A stretch of DNA of 64,000 bases. Source: Candidatus Kapaibacterium sp. Its GTDB lineage: Bacteria; Bacteroidota; Ignavibacteria; Kapaibacteriales; WFXC01. Each line of letters begins with the position of its first letter. Positions within the stretch are counted from its first letter, which is position 1. Shown piece by piece: positions 7,882-16,403 of the stretch. The notes below the pieces were generated by a model that did not search any database, had not been told where the DNA came from, and saw only the letters and a list, made by a program, of their open reading frames with translations. The stretch spans positions 62,001-126,000 of the forward strand of contig WFXC01000014.1 of the NCBI GenBank assembly GCA_015490805.1. The letters run 5' to 3'. The position numbers and the translations under genes were made by a program.

Positions 7882-8736
7882 TTACAACGCCCACCGAATA
7901 TCAACACCCGCCTGAAAAGCGTTGACCCGCCAGTTTTCCACTGTCGTTATTTTCGTCAGTCCAGCATCAAACCAGATACCAGGAACAACCAGTGCTGGAG
8001 CAAATAAAAACTTGCGTAAATTCAATTCAAAGAACAGTCCTGCTTTAATTCCAAAGCGGAACGAAGATCGATTAGGAATATCTCCATCCACAAATACCAT
8101 CACCTGTGCATTATCTTCGTATCGGATGACAGAATTCGTTTTCCTTGTTGTATCGAACTGCGCATTGTTTGGTGACACAATTTCATAGGTTTGCTTTGCT
8201 GTTCCTACAATGACAAAATTAACGGTCGGACCAACTGCTACCCCAACCGGAATATCCCGACTGATCATAATCTTGTACAAAGCATCCAGACTGAGCAGCG
8301 AGTAATTAATTTCGGCGTGATGCTCTGTAGTAACATCAACAATCTCAGCCCGAGTGGTATCAATGACCGGTAACGTAGCAGTTCCTTCTTCCCGCACAGC
8401 AAACGTAACAGGACGTGAATCATAAGTCAAACGCAAGAGAATAGATGATGTCGCTTCCGAAGGATTCCCTAGGAGATACTCAAATGATCCACCAACGAAA
8501 AAGCCTGTAGCACTGGCAGCTTCAAAAACTGGACAGGCAGGGTCTCCTTTAAAGGAGCGAAATCCCCCTGAATGGAAATTTTGATTGAATCCCCCAATAG
8601 GACCAACGTAGATTCTGGGAGGTGCTGCTGCCGGTGCCAATGGGGTTGCTGCGCCTCCTTGAGCGTAACTTTCCCCAACACCAACAACCATCACAATCGC
8701 CAGCAGGCTACTGAAAAGCCGCAATCCGTATCTCAT
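7882..8736 (-). CDS. Outer-membrane beta-barrel-like protein
   Basis: The 284-residue protein has a clear signal peptide (MRYGLRLFSSLLAIVMVV...SYAQ), a short Ala/Pro linker, then alternating hydrophobic strands with Gly-rich turns and aromatic ends, ending in WRVNAFQAGVDIRWAL. This matches the PorT/OmpW-like small barrels of Bacteroidota, though no family-specific motif is recognised. The start at 8736 (GGGAAGAGCTCAATG) was chosen over 8772 because it places the signal peptide at the N-terminus. It is flanked by its own terminator and is probably monocistronic. Confidence 0.55.
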   Translation of the reverse strand: MRYGLRLFSSLLAIVMVVGVGESYAQGGAATPLAPAAAPPRIYVGPIGGFNQNFHSGGFRSFKGDPACPVFEAASATGFFVGGSFEYLLGNPSEATSSILLRLTYDSRPVTFAVREEGTATLPVIDTTRAEIVDVTTEHHAEINYSLLSLDALYKIMISRDIPVGVAVGPTVNFVIVGTAKQTYEIVSPNNAQFDTTRKTNSVIRYEDNAQVMVFVDGDIPNRSSFRFGIKAGLFFELNLRKFLFAPALVVPGIWFDAGLTKITTVENWRVNAFQAGVDIRWAL

Positions 8737-8837
8737 TGAGCTCTTCCCTTTTACCCAACCTATTTTCAACAAAATCCAATTTACAAAATTCTCTGGAATC
8801 AGCCAATAACTTTACTTTGAGAGAAATACCACGGGCT

Positions 8838-10073
8838 TTACAACACAATATTCAGATGCTGGTAGGAACGTCGGCGTATCCGCTCTTGCAATGTTCGCAC
8901 CTCCAATATCACCCTGCGAAATCCTATACGCTGGAGCCGCTGTTGAAGCTGTTCGCTGCGAGCTACGATAAGCTGCTGTGTTTTCGTATCTGCGGTCCAG
9001 AAGTGCAACGTTATCGCCTGTTTCACGACCATTCCCTCTACCACTACACTACCCAGCAAGGCTAAGTGGAGCTCAACAGAAAATGACACAGGACTGTCAA
9101 GATCACTTTGGCTCTGCCGTCGTTCAAAAGTTAAGCGTACCGGCAAATGCCGTTTTCCGCTCCACAGCACCCCGGTCCACTGTACCGGCAATCCCCGGCT
9201 CCATGCAAGCACATTGTAGGTCATTTCCGCCTGTAGGAACGCTTTGACCCGATCATAGACTGCGTCCGGAACCCTTTGCTCCCCCTCCATTACGGTAACA
9301 AGCTCTTGCAAGGAAAGGAGTTGCAATGGTGAAGGTGCTGTTTCCTCTGAGAGGACAGGCACGATAGTCTGTATCGTCTGGAATAGTGCTGATGGTTTTC
9401 CGCCCTCTTCGTGTTTTCCTCCTTTCAAATCTCTGGATCCGGTCATAGACTGAAGCACGGTGCGATACTGCAGTAACCACTGTGTTAACTCCGGTACAGA
9501 GAACCGGAGCAGTGGCAGCAACAGACTCACCAGTTCTGGTGTCGGGCGAACGTGCAGATATCCCAAAAGCTGGTACAATTCCACCAAAGCCCTGGGCGAT
9601 ATCTGCTCTCCAGCCGGCAACTGCTGCTGTACATACGCTGCTAACCGAAAGAGTTGCTGCAGGTCTCCCTTGAGCACAAAAGGCTGCATCTGCCGGAGAT
9701 TGTCCAGCAAGTGCTGGTACAGAGGCTCTACCGGCAATTCCAGTGCCTCCAGCATCTCCCGTGCACTGAGTGGAGCAGTACTGGTAATACCCGCCACGTG
9801 AAGCCAAAGATGCGCCCCCTCCTGCCGCTGTCTCACCTGAAACAACAAATCAACATTCGTTATAGGACGCATCCCTCCAATGTATGCCTTCTTTTTTCCC
9901 ATTGGAAGCTCTACTTCCGCTAATGAGCCACTCAGCAGGCGAAGAATACGTCCTCGTAGCAACGATGTACCCGAAGATTGTGTCAGTTGCTGCTTTCTAC
10001 CTCCACCGAGCGATTCTCCAACGGGGTGCTGTCGACTGTGCACCTGCTCAATATGCTGAAGAATATTCATCAT
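8838..10073 (-). CDS. Uncharacterised protein with FliK-like C-terminal domain
   Basis: The 411-residue protein has no signal peptide or membrane segment. Residues about 40-95 (GRILRLLSGSLAEVELPMG... LWLHVAG) form a small beta-rich segment like the N-terminal module of long FliK-like proteins. The middle is Leu/Gln-rich and helical. The C-terminal 100 residues (VSFSVELHLALLGSVVVEGM, then TLHFWTADTKTQQLIVARSE and LQQRLQRIGFRRVILEV) follow the pattern of the flagellar hook-length control domain: strand, Gly turn, V-strand, amphipathic helix, 'L..R...GF....L.V'. No other flagellar gene is present. It is divergent from a RodZ-like gene. The function is unknown; the FliK relation is inference from pattern. 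Confidence 0.45.
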   Translation of the reverse strand: MMNILQHIEQVHSRQHPVGESLGGGRKQQLTQSSGTSLLRGRILRLLSGSLAEVELPMGKKKAYIGGMRPITNVDLLFQVRQRQEGAHLWLHVAGITSTAPLSAREMLEALELPVEPLYQHLLDNLRQMQPFVLKGDLQQLFRLAAYVQQQLPAGEQISPRALVELYQLLGYLHVRPTPELVSLLLPLLRFSVPELTQWLLQYRTVLQSMTGSRDLKGGKHEEGGKPSALFQTIQTIVPVLSEETAPSPLQLLSLQELVTVMEGEQRVPDAVYDRVKAFLQAEMTYNVLAWSRGLPVQWTGVLWSGKRHLPVRLTFERRQSQSDLDSPVSFSVELHLALLGSVVVEGMVVKQAITLHFWTADTKTQQLIVARSEQLQQRLQRIGFRRVILEVRTLQERIRRRSYQHLNIVL

Positions 10074-10120
10074 ATTTCGCTACTACCGCTTCCTTTTTCC
10101 CTTTTTCGGCACTTCTTTTG

Positions 10121-10128
10121 TAATTTTG
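10121..10128 (+). promoter_or_regulatory. Candidate -7 box of the RodZ-like gene
   Basis: TAATTTTG is an exact match to the Bacteroidota -7 consensus TAnnTTTG. A -33 TTG is not obvious; a T-rich stretch lies in its place. It ends five bases before the proposed GTG start at 10134, so the transcript would be leaderless or nearly so. Confidence 0.4.
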
Positions 10129-10133
10129 AAGTT

Positions 10134-10931
10134 GTGTCAAACGAAGAGGCTCCAACCGTGCCTGAGGAACCGGAACAATCGCAATCAACTCCTGAGCATA
10201 TTGGCATCTGGCTACGCGCAGAACGGGAAAAGCGGCATCTCAGCATCGAAGCAATAGCGCAAGCTACGAAGATCCGCTCTACTACAATTAAAGCGCTGGA
10301 ATCCGGAGAATTTAGCCATTTACCACTACCGTATGTTCGGGCCTCTATCCGTACGATTGCACGGTTTTTCAAAATTCCATCCGAAGAAGTAAATCAAGTA
10401 TTGCAAGCATACCTACCTCCCGAAAGCACCTCGGTGCCAGCCGCTCCGGAATCTCCTTTCGCCCCTCCAGTGCGTTCTTCCCGATTGATCTGGATTACTC
10501 TTGGCGTTGTTTTCTCGCTCGGCATCCTTTTTCTCTGGTGGTACAATTCGGAAAACGCTCCTGTGTCTCCCTCATCAGCATCGCAAACTGGCGAAAACGA
10601 GAAATCCGCGGTCCGTGAAGTAGAATTTCCAGCAGCAACAGTGGCTCCGTCACCAACTACCAAACAGCGCACAGATACGCTTATTGTGGAAGCCATTACC
10701 ACCGACTCTGTTTGGGTCAGCCTCCTTTTTGATAACAATCGCCGATGGCAGGAACTTTTACCTCCCCGCAAGAAGCGGGTCTGGGGAGCAAAGCACTGGA
10801 TTCGCCTCTCCGTTGGGAATGCAGGGGGACTGCTGCTCATTGTGAATGGTGATACGCTCGGCCCCCTGGGGAAACCGGGCGTTGTACTGAAAAATATTAA
10901 AATCACTCCACGGGGTATCGAGCCCTTTTAA
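10134..10931 (+). CDS. RodZ-like membrane protein (HTH_25, TM helix, DUF4115)
   Basis: Layout is that of RodZ, which links MreB to the elongation machinery: a cytoplasmic Xre-like helix-turn-helix (residues about 22-90, with GIWLRAEREKRHLSIEAIAQ and TKIRSTTIKALESG), one transmembrane helix (about 118-137) and a periplasmic beta-domain with TLIVEAITTDSVWVSLLFD like DUF4115. The C-terminus ends at the inverted repeat 10911-10946. The start is uncertain: GTG at 10134 is the first start codon after a TAATTTTG -7 box and before the conserved region. mreBCD lies elsewhere in the window at 32.6-35 kb. Neighbour on the divergent side is the FliK-like gene. Confidence 0.75.
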   Translation: MSNEEAPTVPEEPEQSQSTPEHIGIWLRAEREKRHLSIEAIAQATKIRSTTIKALESGEFSHLPLPYVRASIRTIARFFKIPSEEVNQVLQAYLPPESTSVPAAPESPFAPPVRSSRLIWITLGVVFSLGILFLWWYNSENAPVSPSSASQTGENEKSAVREVEFPAATVAPSPTTKQRTDTLIVEAITTDSVWVSLLFDNNRRWQELLPPRKKRVWGAKHWIRLSVGNAGGLLLIVNGDTLGPLGKPGVVLKNIKITPRGIEPF

Positions 10932-10946
10932 GAAATCGATACCCCG
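10911..10946. terminator. Inverted repeat between convergent RodZ-like and bS22-like genes
   Basis: Perfect 10-bp arms CGGGGTATCG (10911-10920) and CGATACCCCG (10937-10946) with a 16-base loop. The left arm and loop include the last codons and stop of the RodZ-like gene. There is no T-run on either side, so it would be an atypical terminator; it may stop transcription from both sides or protect 3' ends. Confidence 0.45.
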
Positions 10947-10956
10947 GAAGGCCGCT

Positions 10957-11052
10957 TTACCGCTTCTTCTTCTTATGCCGCATTTTTTTCAATCGCTTCT
11001 TCCGCTTATGGGTTGCCATTTTCTTTCGCTTGCGCTTTCGCCCACAGGGCAT
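10957..11052 (-). CDS. 31-residue Lys/Arg-rich protein, bS22/mS38-like
   Basis: The peptide starts MPCGRKRKRKKMATHKRKKR and continues with a second basic half ending in RHKKKKR; it is almost entirely Lys, Arg and His. The R-K-x-K-M-x-x-H-K-R-K-K-R-x-K pattern matches the AURKAIP1/COX24 (mS38) C-terminal domain, whose bacterial forms are small ribosomal-subunit proteins (bS22). A good ribosome-binding site GGGAG lies eight bases upstream of the ATG. It follows a TPR gene by 35 bases on the same strand. Too short to be found by length-limited gene callers. Assignment is from motif pattern. Confidence 0.7.
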   Translation of the reverse strand: MPCGRKRKRKKMATHKRKKRLKKMRHKKKKR

Positions 11053-11087
11053 TACATAACTCCCGTCTTTTTCAACTCACTACTTTT

Positions 11088-11675
11088 CTATTGCGTACGC
11101 TCTTGTTCCGCCGACAACTGTTCCAACTGGTGGAGAAATCGTTGCGCTTCAACAACAATTATTGAATCAGGAGCGTAACGAATAGCTCGCTTCAGGTATT
11201 GTTTCGCTGAATCCAATTGTCCGATTTGCGCGTGGAGAACGGCAAAATTATACAGGGCAATGCTATGGGTAGAATCAATTTGCAAGACACGACGCAATTG
11301 CAAAACGCCCTCCATCGGCTTGCCTGTTTGCAACAGAGTATAGGCATAATCTGTACGCACATCGGTGTTCAGGGAGTCAAAATGTTGCAGATAGTATGCG
11401 TACCAGTGGGCAGCCTGGATGTAGTCACCAGCATCAAAGAGGGCGTTAGCATATTCCAGTACCAATGAATCTGCAGAAGGATTTGCTCGAACTGCCTCAG
11501 CCAGAATTTGCAGTTTTGCCTGCAATGCGGGGTCGATGGCCACCGTATCCTGGGATGCTTCTTTCGGCTCAGCCAGTTCTGGCAAAGAAGCACGATAAAG
11601 AGCAAAACTCACCCCTGCAATACCGACCATCAATCCCAGCGACAGCGCCAGCTTATGCCATATAGTTTTTTTCAT
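11088..11675 (-). CDS. Membrane-anchored tetratricopeptide protein
   Basis: Residues about 8-27 are an uncleaved-looking membrane anchor (WHKLALSLGLMVGIAGVSFAL). The C-terminal 130 residues show three to four TPR-like helical pairs, for example LEYANALFDAGDYIQAAHWY, YAYTLLQTGKPMEGVLQLRR and LYNFAVLHAQIGQLDSAKQY, with the TPR pattern of G/A at position 8 and A at 20. It probably scaffolds a periplasmic protein-protein interaction. The ATG overlaps the HU gene's TGA (ATGA), so the two are translationally coupled. Confidence 0.75.
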   Translation of the reverse strand: MKKTIWHKLALSLGLMVGIAGVSFALYRASLPELAEPKEASQDTVAIDPALQAKLQILAEAVRANPSADSLVLEYANALFDAGDYIQAAHWYAYYLQHFDSLNTDVRTDYAYTLLQTGKPMEGVLQLRRVLQIDSTHSIALYNFAVLHAQIGQLDSAKQYLKRAIRYAPDSIIVVEAQRFLHQLEQLSAEQERTQ

Positions 11676-11968
11676 TGTGACTCCGAGTTCCGAAGTTCCG
11701 CGATATACTGGCGAAAGCTGCTGGAAGGATGGAATACAGGCACATACGCTGGCGGTGCTTCCTCTGGCTTGCCAGTCTCTGGATGAATGTAGATCCGTGA
11801 AGGGCGATGCCGGAGAAAAAAGGAGCCAAACCCTTTAATGGTCACCCGCTCTCCTCGAGCGATATGGCGAGCAATAAGCTCCAGCCATGCATCCACAACC
11901 GTTTGTACTTCCAGTTGCGTAATGCCCGTTGCTTCAGCAATTGCCTTGATAAGATCATTCTTTCCCAT
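11672..11968 (-). CDS. HU/IHF-family DNA-binding protein
   Basis: The 98-residue protein begins MGKNDLIKAIAEATGITQ, the standard HU alpha-helical N-terminus, followed by RVTIKGFGSFFLRHRPSR and the arm IHPETGKP containing the DNA-intercalating proline, then FHPSSSFRQYI. It bends DNA and organises the nucleoid. The open frame extends 65 codons further upstream but that extension is atypical; 11968 gives the family start. The C-terminus is about eight residues longer than canonical HU. Coupled to the TPR gene by ATGA overlap. Confidence 0.9.
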   Translation of the reverse strand: MGKNDLIKAIAEATGITQLEVQTVVDAWLELIARHIARGERVTIKGFGSFFLRHRPSRIYIHPETGKPEEAPPAYVPVFHPSSSFRQYIAELRNSESQ

Positions 11969-12090
11969 GATTGCTGCCTGTTTTTGAAACGATTCTCCAG
12001 CATCACAAACGATCAGATTTGCTACACTATTGCTCAATCTGTGCGTCTTTTTTAGTTTGTGAGAATGCCTTACAAAAACAACTACCAGGT

Positions 12091-12600
12091 ATGGAATACC
12101 AGCAGGAACTGCTGTTCGATGAATGTCGTCAACTCCTTTGCCCCACTGATCCTTTTTTGACAAATGCCGCCAACTTTGCCGCCTGGATATTCCACCGCTT
12201 CTCCGATCTTAATTGGGCTGGGTTCTACCTTGCCCGTCCAGACGGGTTGTGGTTGGGTCCGTTTCAGGGGAAACCGGCTTGTACATTCATCAACTTTGGT
12301 CAGGGTGTCTGCGGTACTGCCGCGGTCCAGCTAAAACCCATCGTTGTACCGGACGTTGAAGCATTTCCCGGCCACATTGTATGCGATCCCGCTTCGCGCT
12401 CTGAAGCGGTCTTCCCTTTGATCCAGGACTCAGTACTCTGGGGAGTTTTTGACCTGGACAGCCCCGCATACCACCGCTTTGAGCCCATTGCATCCCTTCT
12501 CCACCAGTTGATGCGTATATTTGTAAATCGAGTAACGATGGACTTACCGTTTGGCATATCAATCGACGCTGTACATCAAAAAGGGAGCTCTAACAGATGA
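12091..12600 (+). CDS. Free methionine-(R)-sulfoxide reductase (GAF domain)
   Basis: The single GAF domain reduces free methionine-R-sulfoxide with thioredoxin as electron donor. Signatures: NWAGFYLARPDGLWLGPFQG, KPACTFINFGQGVCGTA with two cysteines spaced as in fRMsr, and FPGHIVCDPASRSEAVFPL with the catalytic third cysteine. Length of 169 residues fits the family. The ATG at 12091 was chosen because upstream in-frame codons look non-coding. Its stop overlaps the start of the next gene (ATGA), an odd pairing of an oxidative-repair enzyme with a T9SS cargo. Confidence 0.9.
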   Translation: MEYQQELLFDECRQLLCPTDPFLTNAANFAAWIFHRFSDLNWAGFYLARPDGLWLGPFQGKPACTFINFGQGVCGTAAVQLKPIVVPDVEAFPGHIVCDPASRSEAVFPLIQDSVLWGVFDLDSPAYHRFEPIASLLHQLMRIFVNRVTMDLPFGISIDAVHQKGSSNR

Positions 12601-13496
12601 AGCAATGGTTCCTGCGCAGCCTCCTGTGGCTCTTTCCTGCTTTCCTCTGTGCTCAACCGGGATTGATTCCTTACACACCGAAAGCGAATGGAGCACTGGA
12701 CAAAGTCTTCCAGACCCTGATCCAACAGGGAATGGAAAACCCTACACTTCAGGGCGTGCTGACCTTCTCTGGAAATTTCAACTTCCAGAACGCTGAGTTT
12801 TCCTTAGCCTTCGATCTGGAAACCGGAAAGGCACTGGTATGGGTTTATGCTGTTGCTGGCTCAATCAATGGCGCTGATTCCCTTGTGTTCTTTCCGATGA
12901 TCCAGTTACCTTTTGTCGGATTTACCCCTTTATCACTCCCCATCCCATCACTTCCTGCCCCATTTTCCAACGCTGTGGATCCTGAGTGGATGGATACCGA
13001 TGAAATGGTTCAATACCTCTCCCAGAACGGTGTTTATCAGGCATTCCACCAAGCGTATCCTGATTCTATCCCGGATCTGGTGTGGCTCAGCAAAGTGTTA
13101 GTCCCAATTCCATCCACCCAGTGGACGCTCCAGTGGATCGGGAGTGACCTGGCAACTTCCTTGCTCTGTCGCGTCAATGCGCTGACCGGCAATACGCAAT
13201 GTGTCGCCATTCCAGTCGGAGTTGATGCCGAAACGTACGAACAAAATCCCTTCGCTGTTTTCCCGAATCCTGCGCACGACGTTCTGCTGATCAAAGCACC
13301 TGTTCCCACTTCTGCTTCAACTTTCGATTTACAATTATTCAACGCACTGGGTGAACGGATTCTGAACTTTACACCGGTACCAAACGGTGCTCCTGGCGAA
13401 TTCTTAGCACCGGTTCGCCACCTTCCTCGTGGATTGTACTATCTGGTGCTTCGTTCTGCCAACCAGATCTACCAGTTGCCGGTGATTTTACAATAG
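12597..13496 (+). CDS. Secreted protein with T9SS C-terminal sorting domain
   Basis: Signal peptide MKQWFLRSLLWLFPAFLCAQ, a roughly 200-residue body of unknown function, then a typical T9SS type A sorting domain: FAVFPNPAHDVLLIKAP, LFNALGERI and LPRGLYYLVLRSANQ, ending in short strand residues. This domain directs export across the outer membrane by T9SS and anchoring or release by PorU. The body has strands rich in Pro and aromatic residues but no recognised enzyme motif. Translationally coupled to the fRMsr gene. Confidence 0.8.
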   Translation: MKQWFLRSLLWLFPAFLCAQPGLIPYTPKANGALDKVFQTLIQQGMENPTLQGVLTFSGNFNFQNAEFSLAFDLETGKALVWVYAVAGSINGADSLVFFPMIQLPFVGFTPLSLPIPSLPAPFSNAVDPEWMDTDEMVQYLSQNGVYQAFHQAYPDSIPDLVWLSKVLVPIPSTQWTLQWIGSDLATSLLCRVNALTGNTQCVAIPVGVDAETYEQNPFAVFPNPAHDVLLIKAPVPTSASTFDLQLFNALGERILNFTPVPNGAPGEFLAPVRHLPRGLYYLVLRSANQIYQLPVILQ

Positions 13497-13532
13497 CATT
13501 TTTTTTTTACAGAACAAAGAAAGGGACGGACT

Positions 13533-14954
13533 ATGTACTCGCACGTCCGGTCGACGGATCCGGAAATTTTCCGCGTCCTGATGGGCGAATTCCGGCGGCA
13601 GCGGGATCACTTAGAAATGATCGCCAGCGAGAATTACGCCTCACCCGCTGTTTTGGAAGCAATGGGCTCTGTGCTAACAAACAAATATGCCGAAGGATAT
13701 CCTGGCCGCCGCTATTATGGCGGTTGTGAATGGGTCGATCAAGCTGAAGAGCTGGCACGACAAAGGGCGCAGCAATTGTTTGGAGCCGCCTATGCCAATG
13801 TTCAACCGCATAGTGGCTCCTCCGCCAATATGGCAGCTTTCTTTACCTTTTTGAAACCTGGAGATACCATTTTGGGAATGGACTTAGCACACGGTGGACA
13901 CCTAACGCACGGTGCAAAGGTCAACTTTTCCGGTCAGCTTTATCACGCTGTTTCTTACGGTGTGGATCCGCAGACTGGGCACATCGACTACAATCAAGTG
14001 GAAGATTTAGCAAAAAGACATAAGCCCAAGCTGATCATTGTTGGCGCTTCTGCGTATCCCCGGGATTACGACTACGCAGCATTTCGTTCCATCGCCGATC
14101 AGGTTGGTGCTTTCTTAATGGCAGATATTGCCCATCCAGCAGGACTGATAGCCAAAGGGAAACTTAACAACCCGCTCCCCTATTGCGACATCGTGACCAG
14201 CACAACGCACAAGACCCTTCGAGGACCCCGTGGCGGGCTCATCTTGCTAGGACAGGATCGAGAGAATCCATTTGGGATCCGGGCACCCAAGTCCGGGCGA
14301 ATCAAAATGCTGAGCGAGGTGGTCGACGCCGTCGTCATGCCGGGACTTCAGGGGGGACCATTGATGCACGTGATCGCAGCTAAAGCGGTAGCTTTTCACG
14401 AAGCACTTAGCGAGGAATTCGACCAGTATGCGGAGCAGGTCATCCGCAATGCCAAGGCGCTGGCAGCAGCACTGTCTGCAAAAGGCTATCAATTGGTGAG
14501 TGGCGGCACCGACAACCATCTTCTGCTCATTGACCTCCGCAACAAGGGAATTACGGGCAAGCAAGCTGAACAGGTGCTGGACAGCGTCGGCATCACGTGC
14601 AACAAAAATATGGTGCCCTTTGACACTCAATCACCGTTTGTGACCAGCGGTATTCGTCTGGGAACGCCAGCAGTCACAACGCGTGGTATGACCGAAACGG
14701 ATATGGAAAAAATTGCTGACCTGATCGACTATACTCTCACCCACATTGATGATGCAAAAGCACATCAAGCAGTTCGTGAAGAAGTCGATCGCCTCTGTGC
14801 AGCATACCCGCTGTATCCGACGCTTCCCCGATTCTTAGAAGCAGGATTGCGCATTCTTGCAGAAGAAGGAATTTTGTTACTGGAAGATCTGGAAAGCTTT
14901 CTGGAAAGTGTCCGCGATGAGTTTCGACTGGTATTTGGCAAAGCAGAATCTTAA
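13533..14954 (+). CDS. glyA: Serine hydroxymethyltransferase GlyA
   Basis: GlyA is a PLP enzyme that interconverts serine and glycine and supplies methylene-tetrahydrofolate. Signatures are [57 protein letters not shown], and the Schiff-base lysine K227 in [14 protein letters not shown]. Length of 473 residues is longer than the 415-430 of most bacterial forms, in part because of an extended segment [20 protein letters not shown] after the PLP lysine. A Shine-Dalgarno AAAGGGA precedes the ATG. Adjacent genes are unrelated; the downstream tRNA-Leu lies on the other strand. Confidence 0.95.
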   Translation: MYSHVRSTDPEIFRVLMGEFRRQRDHLEMIASENYASPAVLEAMGSVLTNKYAEGYPGRRYYGGCEWVDQAEELARQRAQQLFGAAYANVQPHSGSSANMAAFFTFLKPGDTILGMDLAHGGHLTHGAKVNFSGQLYHAVSYGVDPQTGHIDYNQVEDLAKRHKPKLIIVGASAYPRDYDYAAFRSIADQVGAFLMADIAHPAGLIAKGKLNNPLPYCDIVTSTTHKTLRGPRGGLILLGQDRENPFGIRAPKSGRIKMLSEVVDAVVMPGLQGGPLMHVIAAKAVAFHEALSEEFDQYAEQVIRNAKALAAALSAKGYQLVSGGTDNHLLLIDLRNKGITGKQAEQVLDSVGITCNKNMVPFDTQSPFVTSGIRLGTPAVTTRGMTETDMEKIADLIDYTLTHIDDAKAHQAVREEVDRLCAAYPLYPTLPRFLEAGLRILAEEGILLLEDLESFLESVRDEFRLVFGKAES

Positions 14955-14958
14955 AAAG

Positions 14959-15042
14959 TGCCCGGGGCGGGATTCGAACCCGCACGTCCTTACGGACACT
15001 GCACCCTGAATACAGCGCGTCTCCCAGTTCCGCCACCCGGGC
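14959..15042 (-). tRNA. tRNA-Leu (anticodon CAG)
   Basis: The minus strand folds into a class II tRNA: acceptor GCCCGGG (15042-15036) pairs with CCCGGGC (14966-14960). The anticodon stem CTGTA/TGCAG encloses loop TTCAGGG with anticodon CAG. A long variable arm GTCCGTAAGGAC follows, then the T-arm GGGTTCGAATCCC. CCA is not encoded. A T5 run at 14957-14953 follows the 3' end and may terminate transcription. Confidence 0.95.
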
Positions 15043-15157
15043 ATTTTCAAATTAAATAAGAAGCTTTTGACGTGCCTTCATCAGCATTGTTGTTTTGTCA
15101 ACTCCGACTATGGTTTGACAAGCGTTAAGTTTTATGAACAAGGAGTCTTACCGAAGA

Positions 15158-16144
15158 ATGAAACTTTTATTTCTGACTCTGTTTTGTGTGACAACCTTTG
15201 CCTCGTATTCCCAAAAAAACAGTGTTGTTGACAAACAGGAACTGGAAAAGCTAAAAAAAGAAATGACAACGGTGCAAAAACCGGCGAGCGATACATTGCA
15301 GTGGAAACTCGGAGGCGTTGTGAGCGCCAATTTCTCTCAGGCAGCTTTTTCCAACTGGGCTGGTGGAGGTCAAAATGCTATATCACTGAGTACGCTGCTT
15401 TACCTTTTTGCTCATCACTTTGGCGAACATTTTATCTGGGAAAATCATCTCCGCATTGGATATGGCTTTCTCACGCAAGAGGAGACAGGTTTTCGCAAAA
15501 CAGATGACAAAATTGAATTTATTTCCAAATACGGACTAGATGCTTTTCAAAACTGGTTTTATAGTGGTCTCTTTCGATTCCGAACCCAATTAGCACCGGG
15601 CTACAACTACCCAAATGACAGCAATAAAATTTCTGATTTTTTGTCTCCTGCCTACATTACGACAGCAATTGGAATGAACTTTAAGCCAGAATTCCCTCTG
15701 GCGCTGTTCCTCTCCCCTTTCACAGGCAAAATAACCATTGTTCGGAATCAACAATTAGCAGATGCTGGCGCCTATGGAGTTGAACCTGCCGTTTACGATA
15801 GCAGTGGGAACAAAATTCGGGACGGTAAAAACTTCCGCGGGGAATTCGGTGGTTCATTGCAACTCAACTTCGCCGTTGATCTAATGGAAAATGTTCGATA
15901 TTCCACCATTCTCAATCTCTTCAGCAATTACCTGCACAATCCGCAAAACATTGACGTCCTGTGGGACAATTTGCTTAGCTTCAAGATCAACAGGTACCTG
16001 TCCGCTGTCATCAGTGTCAACATTGTATACGACGATGATATTCGCATTGCGGTCGACGAAGACGGCGATGGAACTATCGATGCAACCGGTCCCCGAACGC
16101 AAATCAAAGAAGTTTTGAGTTTAGGCTTTAGCTACCAATTCTGA
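15158..16144 (+). CDS. DUF3078 outer-membrane protein
   Basis: Signal peptide MKLLFLTLFCVTTFASYSQ, a short charged helix, then the DUF3078 signature: WKLGGVVSANFSQAAFSNWA followed by GGGQNAISLSTLL. The rest is a beta-barrel pattern ending in the aromatic LGFSYQF. DUF3078 proteins are Bacteroidota outer-membrane barrels of unknown role. The ATG at 15158 is preferred over 15134 because it starts the signal peptide directly and has an upstream AAGGAG. Acidic calcium-binding-like DEDGDGTID occurs near the C-terminus. Confidence 0.8.
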   Translation: MKLLFLTLFCVTTFASYSQKNSVVDKQELEKLKKEMTTVQKPASDTLQWKLGGVVSANFSQAAFSNWAGGGQNAISLSTLLYLFAHHFGEHFIWENHLRIGYGFLTQEETGFRKTDDKIEFISKYGLDAFQNWFYSGLFRFRTQLAPGYNYPNDSNKISDFLSPAYITTAIGMNFKPEFPLALFLSPFTGKITIVRNQQLADAGAYGVEPAVYDSSGNKIRDGKNFRGEFGGSLQLNFAVDLMENVRYSTILNLFSNYLHNPQNIDVLWDNLLSFKINRYLSAVISVNIVYDDDIRIAVDEDGDGTIDATGPRTQIKEVLSLGFSYQF

Positions 16145-16211
16145 GGGTACATATGGATGAGAGCGCCACAGAGGAGGGTCAAAACGTTGATTTGCAACGG
16201 TCCCACTCTTT

Positions 16212-16300
<89 letters not shown>

Positions 16301-16403
16301 CAAAGCTGGAAAGAAATGACGCAAAATCTTGGAGAATCGTGTCTGTTCTTGCACCGTTTCACTGCAACTTTCGTCTTTGTTCGATCCTTGCAGAGGTGAA
16401 CTA

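Noticed and set aside
11971-12090. Longer fRMsr N-terminus
   Set aside because: The added 40 residues are not family-like and overlap the HU gene's upstream region.
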